Shown here piece after piece: positions 40,485 through 48,826 of a stretch of DNA of 60,063 nucleotides. The DNA is from Bacillota bacterium (GTDB taxonomy: Bacteria; Bacillota; Negativicutes; Sporomusales; Sporomusaceae): positions 1 to 60,063 of the forward strand of contig JAEWGR010000158.1 of assembly GCA_023388195.1 (NCBI GenBank). The letters run 5' to 3'. A program made the position numbers and the translations under genes. The first letter of the stretch is position 1. Each line of letters opens with the position of its first letter. Under the pieces are notes generated by a model that searched no databases, was not told the origin of the DNA, and saw only the letters and a list, made by a program, of their open reading frames with translations.

Positions 40485-41854
40485 AGCAAATGATCGTTGA
40501 TTTTGTCCGGCTGTTGCGGGCAGCCGGGCTGACGGTGACAACAATGGAAGCTGCTGATGCTTTGAAGGCAGCTGAAATTACCGGGTTCTCGCCGGTACTG
40601 TTACGGGGTGTATTGGAGACAACACTTATTAAAAGCACATGGGAGCGGCCTGTATTTGCGGCGTTATTCGACTTGTATTTCGACCTTGCACCACCTGCAA
40701 ATGCTAGCAGATCTGAACAGCCGGACCTGCTGATCATCAAGGGTACGACTGCCGATGGCAGCGGCCGGAGTACCGCTGGCGCTGGCGGCAGTGCCGACCA
40801 GCTGCTGGAAACCATCGGGAACCAGCCGGTCGCGGTTCTGGAAGCGCTGGCCAGGGAAATTACCGCTTCCGTACAGCTTGACAATGCCCAGCCTGCGGAA
40901 ATTTCCGGCAAACTTCGCCAGGCCCAGGTAAAGCTTAGATGGTTTGAGGCTGTTAACAAGATTGAGCGCAGTTATATGACCGAACAAATGGCAGAAAATG
41001 CTTTGCAGAAGTGGAAAGAAACCTTTGCCCAGTTGGAAGCGCTGCTGCGGCGGGAACTGGAACGCAAGGCAGTTAATCAGTTTGGCCGCCAGCATATTGC
41101 CAAGCTGGTGGAGCATGCCAATATCCGCCGCCGGGAGTTTGATTGTCTGGCAATGGTTGAGATTGCTGCTGTCGAACAAGAGATTGTAAAACTGGGGAAA
41201 AAACTGGCTGAGCGTCCGGGAATACGTATGCGCCGGGCCAAAAGCGGCATTCTTGATATGCGGCGAACTTTTCAGGATGTGGTAAAGACAGGCGGCTGGC
41301 CTTTGCAACTCAAATACCGGGATAAGGTCAAAAGTAAAGTCGACCTGTGGCTGGTGTGTGATGTGTCTAATTCAGTCGAGCGTTTCAGCCGGTTTATGCT
41401 GCAGTTAGTGCAGGCCGCCCACCGGCGGTACGCAAATATTCGCTCCTTTGTCTTTGTGGATGAGGCTGTAGAGGTTACAGACTGGTTTAAAACCCAGGAT
41501 GTTAATGCTTTTTTTGAGGCCCGGCATCTGCGGGAACGTTTTAACCGCCGGGTTGGATTATCACGCTATGATTTAGTGTTTGAACAGATTGCCAGATATG
41601 AGTCAGCTGCCATTACGTCCCGGACTAAGCTGATTATTCTGGGTGACGGCCGCAATAACTGGCATCCGGGCGGAGCGGAGGAGCTGGCTAAAATCTCTGA
41701 CCGGGCCCAAGCCGTATATTGGCTGAACCCCTTACCGGCAGACCAGTGGCTGGAAGGTGATTGTCTGATGAAAGAATATCAGCGTTTTTGCAATCAAGTC
41801 TTTGAATGCCGAAATTTAGAGCAACTGACAGATGTAGCCAACCGGATTTTGTAA
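40481..41854 (+). CDS. VWA domain-containing CoxE-like protein
   Basis: This 457-residue protein has an N-terminal helical part (1-270), partly low in complexity (GSGRSTAGAGGS near 87), and a C-terminal von Willebrand A domain (about 280-450). That domain has a MIDAS-like DVSNS motif (LVCDVSNSVERFSRF near 290). CoxE-type proteins work with MoxR ATPases, for example in maturation of CO dehydrogenase. No such target enzyme is in the window. The stop codon lies in the loop of a 21-bp perfect hairpin. Confidence 0.88.
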   Translation: MKQMIVDFVRLLRAAGLTVTTMEAADALKAAEITGFSPVLLRGVLETTLIKSTWERPVFAALFDLYFDLAPPANASRSEQPDLLIIKGTTADGSGRSTAGAGGSADQLLETIGNQPVAVLEALAREITASVQLDNAQPAEISGKLRQAQVKLRWFEAVNKIERSYMTEQMAENALQKWKETFAQLEALLRRELERKAVNQFGRQHIAKLVEHANIRRREFDCLAMVEIAAVEQEIVKLGKKLAERPGIRMRRAKSGILDMRRTFQDVVKTGGWPLQLKYRDKVKSKVDLWLVCDVSNSVERFSRFMLQLVQAAHRRYANIRSFVFVDEAVEVTDWFKTQDVNAFFEARHLRERFNRRVGLSRYDLVFEQIARYESAAITSRTKLIILGDGRNNWHPGGAEELAKISDRAQAVYWLNPLPADQWLEGDCLMKEYQRFCNQVFECRNLEQLTDVANRIL

Positions 41855-41876
41855 ACCGGTTGGCTACATCTGTCAG
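41825..41876 (+). terminator. 21-bp perfect hairpin across the VWA stop codon
   Basis: The arms at 41825-41845 and 41856-41876 are perfectly complementary over 21 bases and share a 10-nt loop that contains the TAA stop. The last seven codons of the VWA gene thus encode the left arm. The following sequence (GCAGATTTATT) is only moderately T-rich, so it may act more on mRNA stability than as a simple terminator. Confidence 0.6.
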
Positions 41877-41935
41877 GCAGATTTATTATAAATCGGGTAA
41901 TACTATCAATGATAAACCATAATTGAGGTGAAGCT

Positions 41936-42604
41936 GTGGAATGGGCAGTAGCACTTTTTAGTATTATTACCGTCAATCTGCTGTTAAGTGGTGATAATGC
42001 ATTGGTTATTGCTTTAGCCAGTCGTAAACTGGCACCGGATCAACAGAAGAAAGCGATACTCTGGGGCGGAACCGGGGCCATCGGACTGAGAATATTGTTG
42101 ACTTTCGCTGCCATCGTGTTGCTCCAGATTCCTTATTTGCAGCTGGCTGGCGGGTTGGCGCTCCTTGGGATTGCCATTAACCTTCTGGCCGGCGATGAGG
42201 GGCCTAAGGAATTGGAAGCCAAATGCAGTCTGGGCGATGCTGTGAAAACCATCATTGTTGCCGATATGGTGATGAGTATTGACAATGTCATCGCCATTGC
42301 CGCCGTTGCGAAAGGGAATATCACATTACTGGTCGTAGGGCTGGCAATCAGCATTCCGATCATAATCTGGGGCAGCAAAGTGATTCACGCGCTGATGGAG
42401 CGCTGGCCGGTCATTATCACCCTTGGCGCCGCTTTTTTAGGCTGGACCGCCGGTGAGATGGCAATTGCTGATAAAAAAGTTTCACCGCTGCTTGCATCCT
42501 ATGCCTGGACACACTGGGCCATACCAGCTGTTTTTGCCGTTTGTGTCATCATTGCCGGGTCACTGCTGGCCGGCAAAAACAATGTAGATCAGGGAAAACA
42601 CTAA
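41936..42604 (+). CDS. TerC family membrane protein (first copy)
   Basis: This 222-residue protein has seven helices with the TerC signature: VNLLLSGDNALVIALASRKL (residues 14-33) and ADMVMSIDNVIAIAAVAKG (near 108-126), both with the Asp/Asn pairs used for metal binding. TerC proteins export manganese or help metalate secreted enzymes. It starts with GTG at 41936 after TTGAGGTGAA. Unlike the second copy it has no riboswitch upstream, only the hairpin at 41825-41876. Confidence 0.92.
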   Translation: MEWAVALFSIITVNLLLSGDNALVIALASRKLAPDQQKKAILWGGTGAIGLRILLTFAAIVLLQIPYLQLAGGLALLGIAINLLAGDEGPKELEAKCSLGDAVKTIIVADMVMSIDNVIAIAAVAKGNITLLVVGLAISIPIIIWGSKVIHALMERWPVIITLGAAFLGWTAGEMAIADKKVSPLLASYAWTHWAIPAVFAVCVIIAGSLLAGKNNVDQGKH

Positions 42605-42618
42605 CAGGCAGTGTTTCC
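42597..42618 (+). terminator. Weak terminator after the first TerC gene
   Basis: AACACT (42597-42602) pairs with AGTGTT (42610-42615), extended by TTCC on the right. The stop codon lies in the loop. The next gene converges and ends at 42619. Confidence 0.45.
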
Positions 42619-43566
42619 TCAACAGGGAATTTTAATTTTGCGGCCATAGGTCTGAATATAGGAGTCACAGGGCTGCTCATCATGCCCGTAGATGATTGTG
42701 GCACTGTGAAGGAAACTATGGTTAAAGAAGTAGCGTAAATCATAAATACGGACCAGTTTGGCCTGTTCTTCTGTTGCCTGGAATTCAGTAAAATAGCTGA
42801 ACGGGGTAAATGTTGAGAAAAACTCACCTAACACTGTCTTTTGTGCACCGGCCAATGCCGGTGATAGTGTCTGTTTCTGCAGTTTGGTATGAAGGGTTAC
42901 TACCGGCTGCAGGGCGCCAATACGGCCAACCAAATAACTGGTTTCGGTCTCAATCACGAAATCCCAGTACAGGACACTCTTCAGCGAGGGCATAACCAGG
43001 ATGCGGGTGATGTTGCTTTTAGCAAAATAATACCTAAGGATACCCATTGTTCGCATTTTGAGCAGATAACGAAACAGGATGTACATACCGGTTGTTGTGA
43101 AAAACAGCAGCGCTGTCTCCCGTGGTGTCAGACCCTGCAGGAACACCAGCAGCATAATTGTCAACAGTACCGGGTCAAAAACATTGAGCAGACTAAAGCT
43201 TTTGCGCTCCCGGCTGAACGGGAATAAAACCGCTGCTCCGTGGGCGTTAAAAAAATCAATCCCGATATGGGACAGGCCGCCTAAAAAGGCCCAGAAAAAA
43301 ACCTGAGTTATTGAGACTGCCGGCAGGCATACGAAAAAGCCGGCGGCAATTAAACCTGACCACATGACAAGACCGGCGAGTGAATGAGAAAACGCCCGGT
43401 GTTGTCTGAGGTAAGAAAAATTGCCGCGGAGTTGGGCAAGTATGTCAAAATCAGGCGCCTGCGCACCGATCAAACTTGCTATATACAGAGGATCGCTCAT
43501 GCTGAACGGATGCCCTGACAAACCGGCAACCGCAATGCCCACTAAGGCATGTGATAAAGTATCCAT
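42619..43566 (-). CDS. DUF457 / YdjM-like membrane-bound metal-dependent hydrolase
   Basis: This 315-residue protein has the family pattern MDTLSHALVGIAVAGL at the N-terminus, ApDFDIL (near 40), HRAFSHSLAG (near 57-66) and IDFFNAHGA (near 100), and four helices in the first half. The His/Asp residues are the expected metal ligands. The reaction is not established. The ATG at 43566 follows GGGGGAGG on the reverse strand; the upstream in-frame ATG at 43587 overlaps that site. Confidence 0.85.
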   Translation of the reverse strand: MDTLSHALVGIAVAGLSGHPFSMSDPLYIASLIGAQAPDFDILAQLRGNFSYLRQHRAFSHSLAGLVMWSGLIAAGFFVCLPAVSITQVFFWAFLGGLSHIGIDFFNAHGAAVLFPFSRERKSFSLLNVFDPVLLTIMLLVFLQGLTPRETALLFFTTTGMYILFRYLLKMRTMGILRYYFAKSNITRILVMPSLKSVLYWDFVIETETSYLVGRIGALQPVVTLHTKLQKQTLSPALAGAQKTVLGEFFSTFTPFSYFTEFQATEEQAKLVRIYDLRYFFNHSFLHSATIIYGHDEQPCDSYIQTYGRKIKIPC

Positions 43567-43665
43567 ACAGAAAAAAGCCTCCCCCATCTAGGTGACATAA
43601 CATATCATACCTGATAATTATATCACACCAGCCGGGGAGGCGGTCTAATGGTAATTGGTGGACTG

Positions 43666-45087
43666 TTAACGTAGTGACTGCGTATTGTTGTTCTGGTGTT
43701 TTTTATCTAGAAACAGCCGGTAATAGGCATAAATGGCAAACAAAATTGGAAAACCGGTGTAGATTACAATCCGCTGGGATTCATCAAAATAGAGGCTGAC
43801 AATTACGACCAGATTCAAAACAAAGGCAAGAATAGGGACAAGCGGATAGAAGGGGGTTTTAAAACCTAAAGCCTCTATTTTTCCGCCTAATTTTGTATAT
43901 TCGCGGCGGAAGTTGACCTGGCACCAGGCGATAATCATCCAGATTAAGCAGCCTGTTAAACCAGTGCTGGACATCAGCCACAGGTATACCGTATCAGCGG
44001 CAAAGCTTTCGGTCAGAAGCGACATACAGGCTAGCAGCAAGGTGATTAAAACGCCATTATAGGGGACACCGCTGGCATTCAGCCGGCCGAGCCAGGATGG
44101 GGCCTGTTTATCCTGGGCCATTGACCATAACAGCCGTGAGCAGGCATACAAGGCGGAGTTACCTGCCGATAAAGCCGAGGTTAATACGACAAAGCTCATA
44201 ATATCTTTGGCAAAGGGGATGCCGGTTTTACCGAAAACATGGGCAAAAGGACTTTCCAACACACTTGCTTCCGCAGCCGGGATACTGCCGGCCAGGACAA
44301 TCATAGCCAGGACATAGAACATAATAATCCGGACGGAAATGCCTTTAATAACCCGGGGGACATTTTTTCCCGGTTCCTTGCATTCACCGGCGGCAATACC
44401 GACAAGTTCAGCACCCTGAAATGAGTAGATAACGGCAATCATCGTCAGAAATACAGCACCAAAGCCATTGGGGAAAAGACCGCCGCCTGTGTTGAAATTA
44501 GAAAATCCGAGACCGGCTTGTCCGCCGCTAAAGCCAAAGATTAACCCCGCGCCGGCAATAATAAAGGAAACAATGGCAGCAACCTTGATGCTGGCAAACC
44601 AAAATTCGGTTTCACCGTAGGCTTTAACTGACACCAGGTTAAGCGCGGCCAGGGCAATGGCAAATACGGTGCACCAGATCCAGACCGCGACATCCGGAAA
44701 CCAGTTGTGCATAATGATGCCGGCAGCAGTGAAGTCGGCGGCAATACAGATTGCCCAGTTGATCCAGTAGAGCCAACCGGTTGTAAAGCCGGCTGCGGGG
44801 GAAATAAACCGGGTAGCATAACTCTGAAAAGAACCGGATACAGGCATAGCGACAGTCAGTTCGGCAAGACATAATAATACCATATACATAATAAGGCCAC
44901 CGACCATATACGCCAAAATGGCGCCAAACGGGCCGGCTTGATTGATTGTCTGGCCTGAACCCATGAACAGTCCGGTGCCGATTGTGCCGCCAATAGAGAT
45001 CATGAGCAGGTGGCGGGATTTCATATCCCGCTTGAGACCTTGTTTCTCCGGGCACAACTCTGCTAAATTAACGGGGTGGCTTGACAT
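43666..45087 (-). CDS. Amino acid permease (APC family)
   Basis: This 473-residue protein has twelve helices with the amino-acid-polyamine-organocation pattern: KSRHLLMISIGGTIGTGLFMGSG (near 24-46, the substrate-binding first helix) and a PVSGSFQSYATRFI segment (near 101-114). It resembles the YbxG/LysP group, but the substrate cannot be told. The reverse-strand Shine-Dalgarno TAGGAGGAAG is strong. A candidate promoter lies at 45134-45162. Confidence 0.9.
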   Translation of the reverse strand: MSSHPVNLAELCPEKQGLKRDMKSRHLLMISIGGTIGTGLFMGSGQTINQAGPFGAILAYMVGGLIMYMVLLCLAELTVAMPVSGSFQSYATRFISPAAGFTTGWLYWINWAICIAADFTAAGIIMHNWFPDVAVWIWCTVFAIALAALNLVSVKAYGETEFWFASIKVAAIVSFIIAGAGLIFGFSGGQAGLGFSNFNTGGGLFPNGFGAVFLTMIAVIYSFQGAELVGIAAGECKEPGKNVPRVIKGISVRIIMFYVLAMIVLAGSIPAAEASVLESPFAHVFGKTGIPFAKDIMSFVVLTSALSAGNSALYACSRLLWSMAQDKQAPSWLGRLNASGVPYNGVLITLLLACMSLLTESFAADTVYLWLMSSTGLTGCLIWMIIAWCQVNFRREYTKLGGKIEALGFKTPFYPLVPILAFVLNLVVIVSLYFDESQRIVIYTGFPILFAIYAYYRLFLDKKHQNNNTQSLR

Positions 45088-45133
45088 TGAAACTTCCTCC
45101 TATAGCAATCAAATTTAAATAATGTCCTCTATC

Positions 45134-45162
45134 ATAATACTCCATGCTATTAGGATTAGCAA
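45134..45162 (-). promoter_or_regulatory. Promoter of the amino acid permease gene
   Basis: On the reverse strand TTGCTA and TATTAT are 17 bases apart. They lie 47 bases upstream of the start codon. Confidence 0.5.
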
Positions 45163-45284
45163 GAATTATTAGACAGTAATGGGAATGTTACTATATGATA
45201 ATTTGTATTGACTGGACACAGTTTCTATACTATGATAAGTTATATAGTCTACTACTGTTTTTCGTATAGTTAAATATAATATGA

Positions 45285-45385
45285 GCACCCTAAGGGGGAG
45301 TAACTGACAGGCACTGTCAACAATCCTGCATTTCATGTGCATGGCTGTGCCGTTGGCGTAGTCCAATAGTGAGACCTTTAGTATA
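45285..45385 (+). ncRNA. yybP-ykoY manganese riboswitch (upstream of the second TerC gene)
   Basis: The segment carries CCTAAGGGGGAGTAACTG, ACTGTCAACAATCC, GTGCCGTTGGCG and finally AGTGAGACCTTTAGTA. These match the conserved parts of the yybP-ykoY class in order. A TATAAT at 45275-45280 suggests transcription starts just before it. TerC genes are the classical target of this Mn2+ riboswitch. About 160 bases of expression platform follow. Confidence 0.88.
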
Positions 45386-45430
45386 TCCCTACTATATACT
45401 ACACAAGGTTTTATTGCCATTTCACCCGGA

Positions 45431-45463
45431 AAGGACCTTGCCGTTGCTGACGGAAAGGTCCTT
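45431..45463 (+). promoter_or_regulatory. Expression-platform hairpin of the TerC riboswitch
   Basis: AAGGACCTT (45431-45439) pairs with AAGGTCCTT (45455-45463), and inside it CCG pairs with CGG. It is followed by AATTATTG rather than a clean T run. It lies between the riboswitch and the TerC start and could be the switched hairpin. Confidence 0.5.
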
Positions 45464-45546
45464 AATTATTGAAAGGGGGTCAAGAACTACAATACCGGAT
45501 TGTAAAACAAAGATCATGAGCAATTTATTTATAGGGGGTTATTTCG

Positions 45547-46230
45547 ATGGAACTATTGATAGCGTTAGGTAGTATTACTCTTATTAACCTAATACTAAGC
45601 GGGGATAACGCTGTTGTCATAGCTCTGGCTAGTAGAAACCTGCCCCAGGATCAGCGAAAAAAGGCTGTATTGTGGGGCAGCGCCGGGGCTGTTGTATTGC
45701 GGATTTTACTTACTATGGTGGCAGCGCTGCTGCTGAAAATTCCTTACGTACAGTTTATTGGCGGCGTAGCTCTGGTATATATTGCGATCAATTTGCTTGG
45801 TGATGAGCACAAGGAAGTTTCCCTGGAAGGCGCCAGCAGCTTTGGGGAGGCAATAAAAGTTATTATTTTTGCTGATTTGATTATGAGCCTGGATAATGTA
45901 CTGGCCATTGCCGGTGTCGCTGACGGGCATCTGGGACTCTTAATCTTTGGCCTGGCCCTCAGTATACCGTTAGTTGTGTTTGGCAGCCAGCTATTAATGA
46001 AGCTCATGGATAAATATCCGGTTATTATCTATGCCGGGGCCGGTATTCTTGGCTGGACAGCCGCTAAGATGATGGTTGCCGACGCTGTACTTGGTGTCTG
46101 GTTTAAACCGTATTCACTGCTGCTTGAAGCCGGCGTGACGATAGCCGTTCTGGCAATTGGCTATTGGCGCAAACACCGTGGCCGGCAGGGGGCTGCCGCC
46201 CAGCCTGGTGACAAAAACCATGGAGCTTGA
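45547..46230 (+). CDS. TerC family membrane protein (second copy, riboswitch-controlled)
   Basis: This 227-residue paralogue of the protein at 41936-42604 has the same motifs (INLILSGDNAVVIALASRNL near 13-32; DLIMSLDNVLAIAGVADGH near 107-125). Its C-terminal tail is polar (KHRGRQGAAAQPGDKN). Manganese export or metalation is the likely role. ATAGGGGGT precedes the ATG. Its end overlaps the start of the histidine kinase gene by eight bases, so the kinase may be under the same Mn2+ control. Confidence 0.92.
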   Translation: MELLIALGSITLINLILSGDNAVVIALASRNLPQDQRKKAVLWGSAGAVVLRILLTMVAALLLKIPYVQFIGGVALVYIAINLLGDEHKEVSLEGASSFGEAIKVIIFADLIMSLDNVLAIAGVADGHLGLLIFGLALSIPLVVFGSQLLMKLMDKYPVIIYAGAGILGWTAAKMMVADAVLGVWFKPYSLLLEAGVTIAVLAIGYWRKHRGRQGAAAQPGDKNHGA

Positions 46231-47308
46231 TCCGCGGTTTGCTCAGTCTTTAGTTGATATTGTAGCAGCAGAACTGAATAAAAATGTCAATATTACCGAT
46301 AACCATGGTGTGATTATTGCTTCTTTCAGCAAAGAGCGTGTGTCACATATTCATGAAGCGGCAGCCCGGATGTTGATAAGCGGCCCTATCCGGGAATTTT
46401 CGGTTACAGCCGAGGAAGAGCTGCAGCTAAAAGGTGTCAGGCAGGGGTTTAATGTGCCAATTATGACTGGCGCTGGTTGTGTAGGGGTCATTGGTGTTTC
46501 CGGCGCTCCTGATACGGCAGCCCCTTATGCCCGCCTGGCCGCCAAATTTGTGGAGGCTGCTTTAGAATCGAATGCCAGCCAGGAAAAATTAGTGCGGGCC
46601 CTTAAGGAAAAAGAAGAACTGCAGTCTATTTTGCTTAATAAGATGATTAGTGTCCAGGAAGAAGAACGGAAGAAAATCTCCCGGGAACTGCATGACGAAA
46701 CCAGTCAGGCCCTGACATCAATCATTGTTGGTCTCCGGGTATTGTCTGAACATGTTCATCGTGAGGGCGAGCGGGAGAAAATCCTGGAGATGAGGGATCT
46801 TGCCGTAAAAACACTGGAGGATGTTCATCATTTGGCTGTGCAGCTCAGGCCGGCGCTCTTAGATGATCTGGGGCTGGTCGCTGCTGCCCAGAAGTATGTA
46901 GAGAATTACTCCCGGCAGTATAGTATTATCGTGGATCTAAATGTGGTTAATCTGTCACGGCAGCGGTTTTTACCGGAAATTGAGATTACGTTATACCGCA
47001 TTTTGCAGGAAGCGTTAACTAATATTGCTAAACATGCCAAGGCCACGCAGGTCAGAGTGCTGCTCAAAAAGCAGCGCGATAAACTTGTACTCACAGTCAA
47101 AGATAACGGCATTGGGTTTAATGCCGATATTTTAAACGGTGTCGGCAGTGATACCTGTCTTGGGATCCATGGCATGCACGAGCGGATTGTTTTGTTGTCA
47201 GGTGAATTCTATATTGATTCGGCTCCGGGGAAAGGTACTGTAATTACGGTAGAGATTCCACTTGGCCGGCGCAAAAAAACAGAAAGTGGTTTGGGACAGG
47301 CCCATTAA
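46223..47308 (+). CDS. Sensor histidine kinase with a sugar-diacid recognition domain
   Basis: This 361-residue cytoplasmic protein has no membrane helix. Residues about 1-130 resemble the CdaR sugar-diacid recognition domain (LDPRFAQSLVDIVAAEL; NVPIMTGAGCVGVIGVSG). A HisKA_3 domain follows with the phospho-accepting His in ERKKISRELHDETSQAL (near 156), then a HATPase_c domain (EALTNIAKHAKA near 268, DNGIGF near 296). This makes it a NarL/LuxR-type two-component kinase for a small organic acid. The ATG at 46223 lies within the end of the terC gene. Its probable partner is the response regulator at 50378-51034, on the other side of glcDF. Confidence 0.85.
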   Translation, partial: ELDPRFAQSLVDIVAAELNKNVNITDNHGVIIASFSKERVSHIHEAAARMLISGPIREFSVTAEEELQLKGVRQGFNVPIMTGAGCVGVIGVSGAPDTAAPYARLAAKFVEAALESNASQEKLVRALKEKEELQSILLNKMISVQEEERKKISRELHDETSQALTSIIVGLRVLSEHVHREGEREKILEMRDLAVKTLEDVHHLAVQLRPALLDDLGLVAAAQKYVENYSRQYSIIVDLNVVNLSRQRFLPEIEITLYRILQEALTNIAKHAKATQVRVLLKKQRDKLVLTVKDNGIGFNADILNGVGSDTCLGIHGMHERIVLLSGEFYIDSAPGKGTVITVEIPLGRRKKTESGLGQAH

Positions 47309-47325
47309 CCGCTTTCTGTTTTTTT
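47279..47325 (+). terminator. Terminator overlapping the histidine kinase stop
   Basis: ACAGAAAG-T-GGTT pairs with AACC-G-CTTTCTGT with one mismatch and is followed by seven T residues. The TAA stop is in the loop. Confidence 0.8.
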
Positions 47326-47351
47326 ATTCCTGTAGAAAGTTGAACTTTTCG

Positions 47352-47412
47352 CCTGATAAGGGCAACAGCGGCTTTTGCCTTTGCTAAGGCTTGGCGCAAG
47401 CCGTGTTTTCCC
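47352..47412 (+). repeat. Intergenic repeat, copy G (diverged)
   Basis: GATAAGGGCAACAGCGGCTTTTGCC followed by AAGGCTTGGCGCAAGCCGTGTTTTCCC keeps the GGCTT-TGCC and the CTTGGC-loop-GCAAGCC hairpin of the family but has many changes. Confidence 0.5.
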
Positions 47413-47502
47413 TATCACAGGAAACTGCCATATTATTTGCCTGTAAGAAGTATGGGGGTGAGTCAGACCATCCCAGTATCCCAAGCATTTAGGAAGTAAA
47501 AA

Positions 47503-48825
47503 TTACTTCTTTTGGCCTGCTTTATAAGCCTTATCCAACAACTGAATCACATGGACAACATCCTGATTCTGATTGTTCTGGACAAGGCCGTCAGTGATAT
47601 GCATCCGGCAGGTACCACAGCTGGTAGCTACCGTGTCAGCCTTGGTTGCGGCAATGTTCGCGATTTTACGGTCATTGATCTTGCGGGAGATTTCATAATT
47701 GCCAAGGCTGAAGGAACCGCCTGAACCGCAGCAGCGATCCGCTTCTTTCATTTCCACAAAATTTAATCCGGGAATAGATTTCAGCAACTGGCGCGGTTGG
47801 GCCGTAACCTTGATCCCGCGAGCCATATGGCAAGGGTCATGCATGGTAACGGTGGCATTAACCGGGCCAAGTTTATTTTTGTCAATTTTAACAACATCAA
47901 CCAGAAATTCGCTGATTTCATAGGTCTTTTTTGCCAGTTTTTCGGCCCGGGCCTTCATCGGCGAGTCGTCATGGAATAACTCAATAAATTCAATCTTCCA
48001 GGCTTCGGTGCAAGAGCCACAGGCAGCAATGATATAATCAACATCATATTGTTCAAAAACCTCAATATTGTGTTTGGCCAGTAGTTTTGCGGCTTCCACA
48101 TCACCGGACATGTAGATTGGCGTACCACAGCAGTGCTGCAGGGCGGGAATTACTATTTCAATATTGTTGGCTTTCAGGACATCAATGACAGCCTGGCCAA
48201 CATCGGTATAGATATAGTTTATTGTACAGCCGGTAAAGAAACCAACCTTTAGTTTGGGCTTGTCGGCTTTAATGACCTCCGGGTGCCGGTTGCGCAAGGG
48301 CGAGGCGGCAAAAGGGGCAGTTACCCGGCGTTTATCAAGCCCCGGCATCGGAAAACGGGCTACAGCCGCCATCGGGCGGGGGAGTTTCTTAAAGCTGAGT
48401 GGGCCAAAGAGTCCGGCCATCCGCAAGGCTAAGTCAAACATAGTCCGGTTTTTCAGCAGATTAAATACCTGTTTTTTTACCGGATGCAAGCCGCGCGCTT
48501 TGACGGCGGCCTGACGTCCCCGCACAATAAGTTCATCGGCAGGTACGCCACAGGGACATTTTACTGTGCAGGCCTTACAGGATACACATTTACTCATCCA
48601 TTTATCAAAGTTTTCGCTAATCGGAATCTTGCCGCTTAAGACGGCTTCCATTAGCGCCAGCTTACCTCTGGCAACTGCGGTTTCGGTGCCCAGTTCTTTA
48701 TAAACCGGGCAGACTTCCATACAGTTGCCGCACTTCATACAGTTGGCAAGCGCGTCCTGGAGGTCGGCTAACAACTCTTTATCGTGCTCGTTAATCGCTT
48801 GCGCAGTAACAGGTTTATCACTCAT
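47503..48825 (-). CDS. glcF: Glycolate/lactate oxidase iron-sulfur subunit (GlcF-like)
   Basis: This 440-residue protein has two [4Fe-4S] motifs, CMKCGNCMEVCP (near 33-44) and CVSCKACTVKCP (near 84-95), and two cysteine-rich CCG domains (CCGTPIYMSGD near 235; CCGSGGSF near 365). It passes electrons from the flavoprotein encoded just upstream. Its start lies two bases from the glcD stop, so the two are co-translated. Homologues serve glycolate or D-lactate oxidation; which substrate cannot be decided here. Confidence 0.9.
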   Translation of the reverse strand: MSDKPVTAQAINEHDKELLADLQDALANCMKCGNCMEVCPVYKELGTETAVARGKLALMEAVLSGKIPISENFDKWMSKCVSCKACTVKCPCGVPADELIVRGRQAAVKARGLHPVKKQVFNLLKNRTMFDLALRMAGLFGPLSFKKLPRPMAAVARFPMPGLDKRRVTAPFAASPLRNRHPEVIKADKPKLKVGFFTGCTINYIYTDVGQAVIDVLKANNIEIVIPALQHCCGTPIYMSGDVEAAKLLAKHNIEVFEQYDVDYIIAACGSCTEAWKIEFIELFHDDSPMKARAEKLAKKTYEISEFLVDVVKIDKNKLGPVNATVTMHDPCHMARGIKVTAQPRQLLKSIPGLNFVEMKEADRCCGSGGSFSLGNYEISRKINDRKIANIAATKADTVATSCGTCRMHITDGLVQNNQNQDVVHVIQLLDKAYKAGQKK

Positions 48826-48826
48826 T

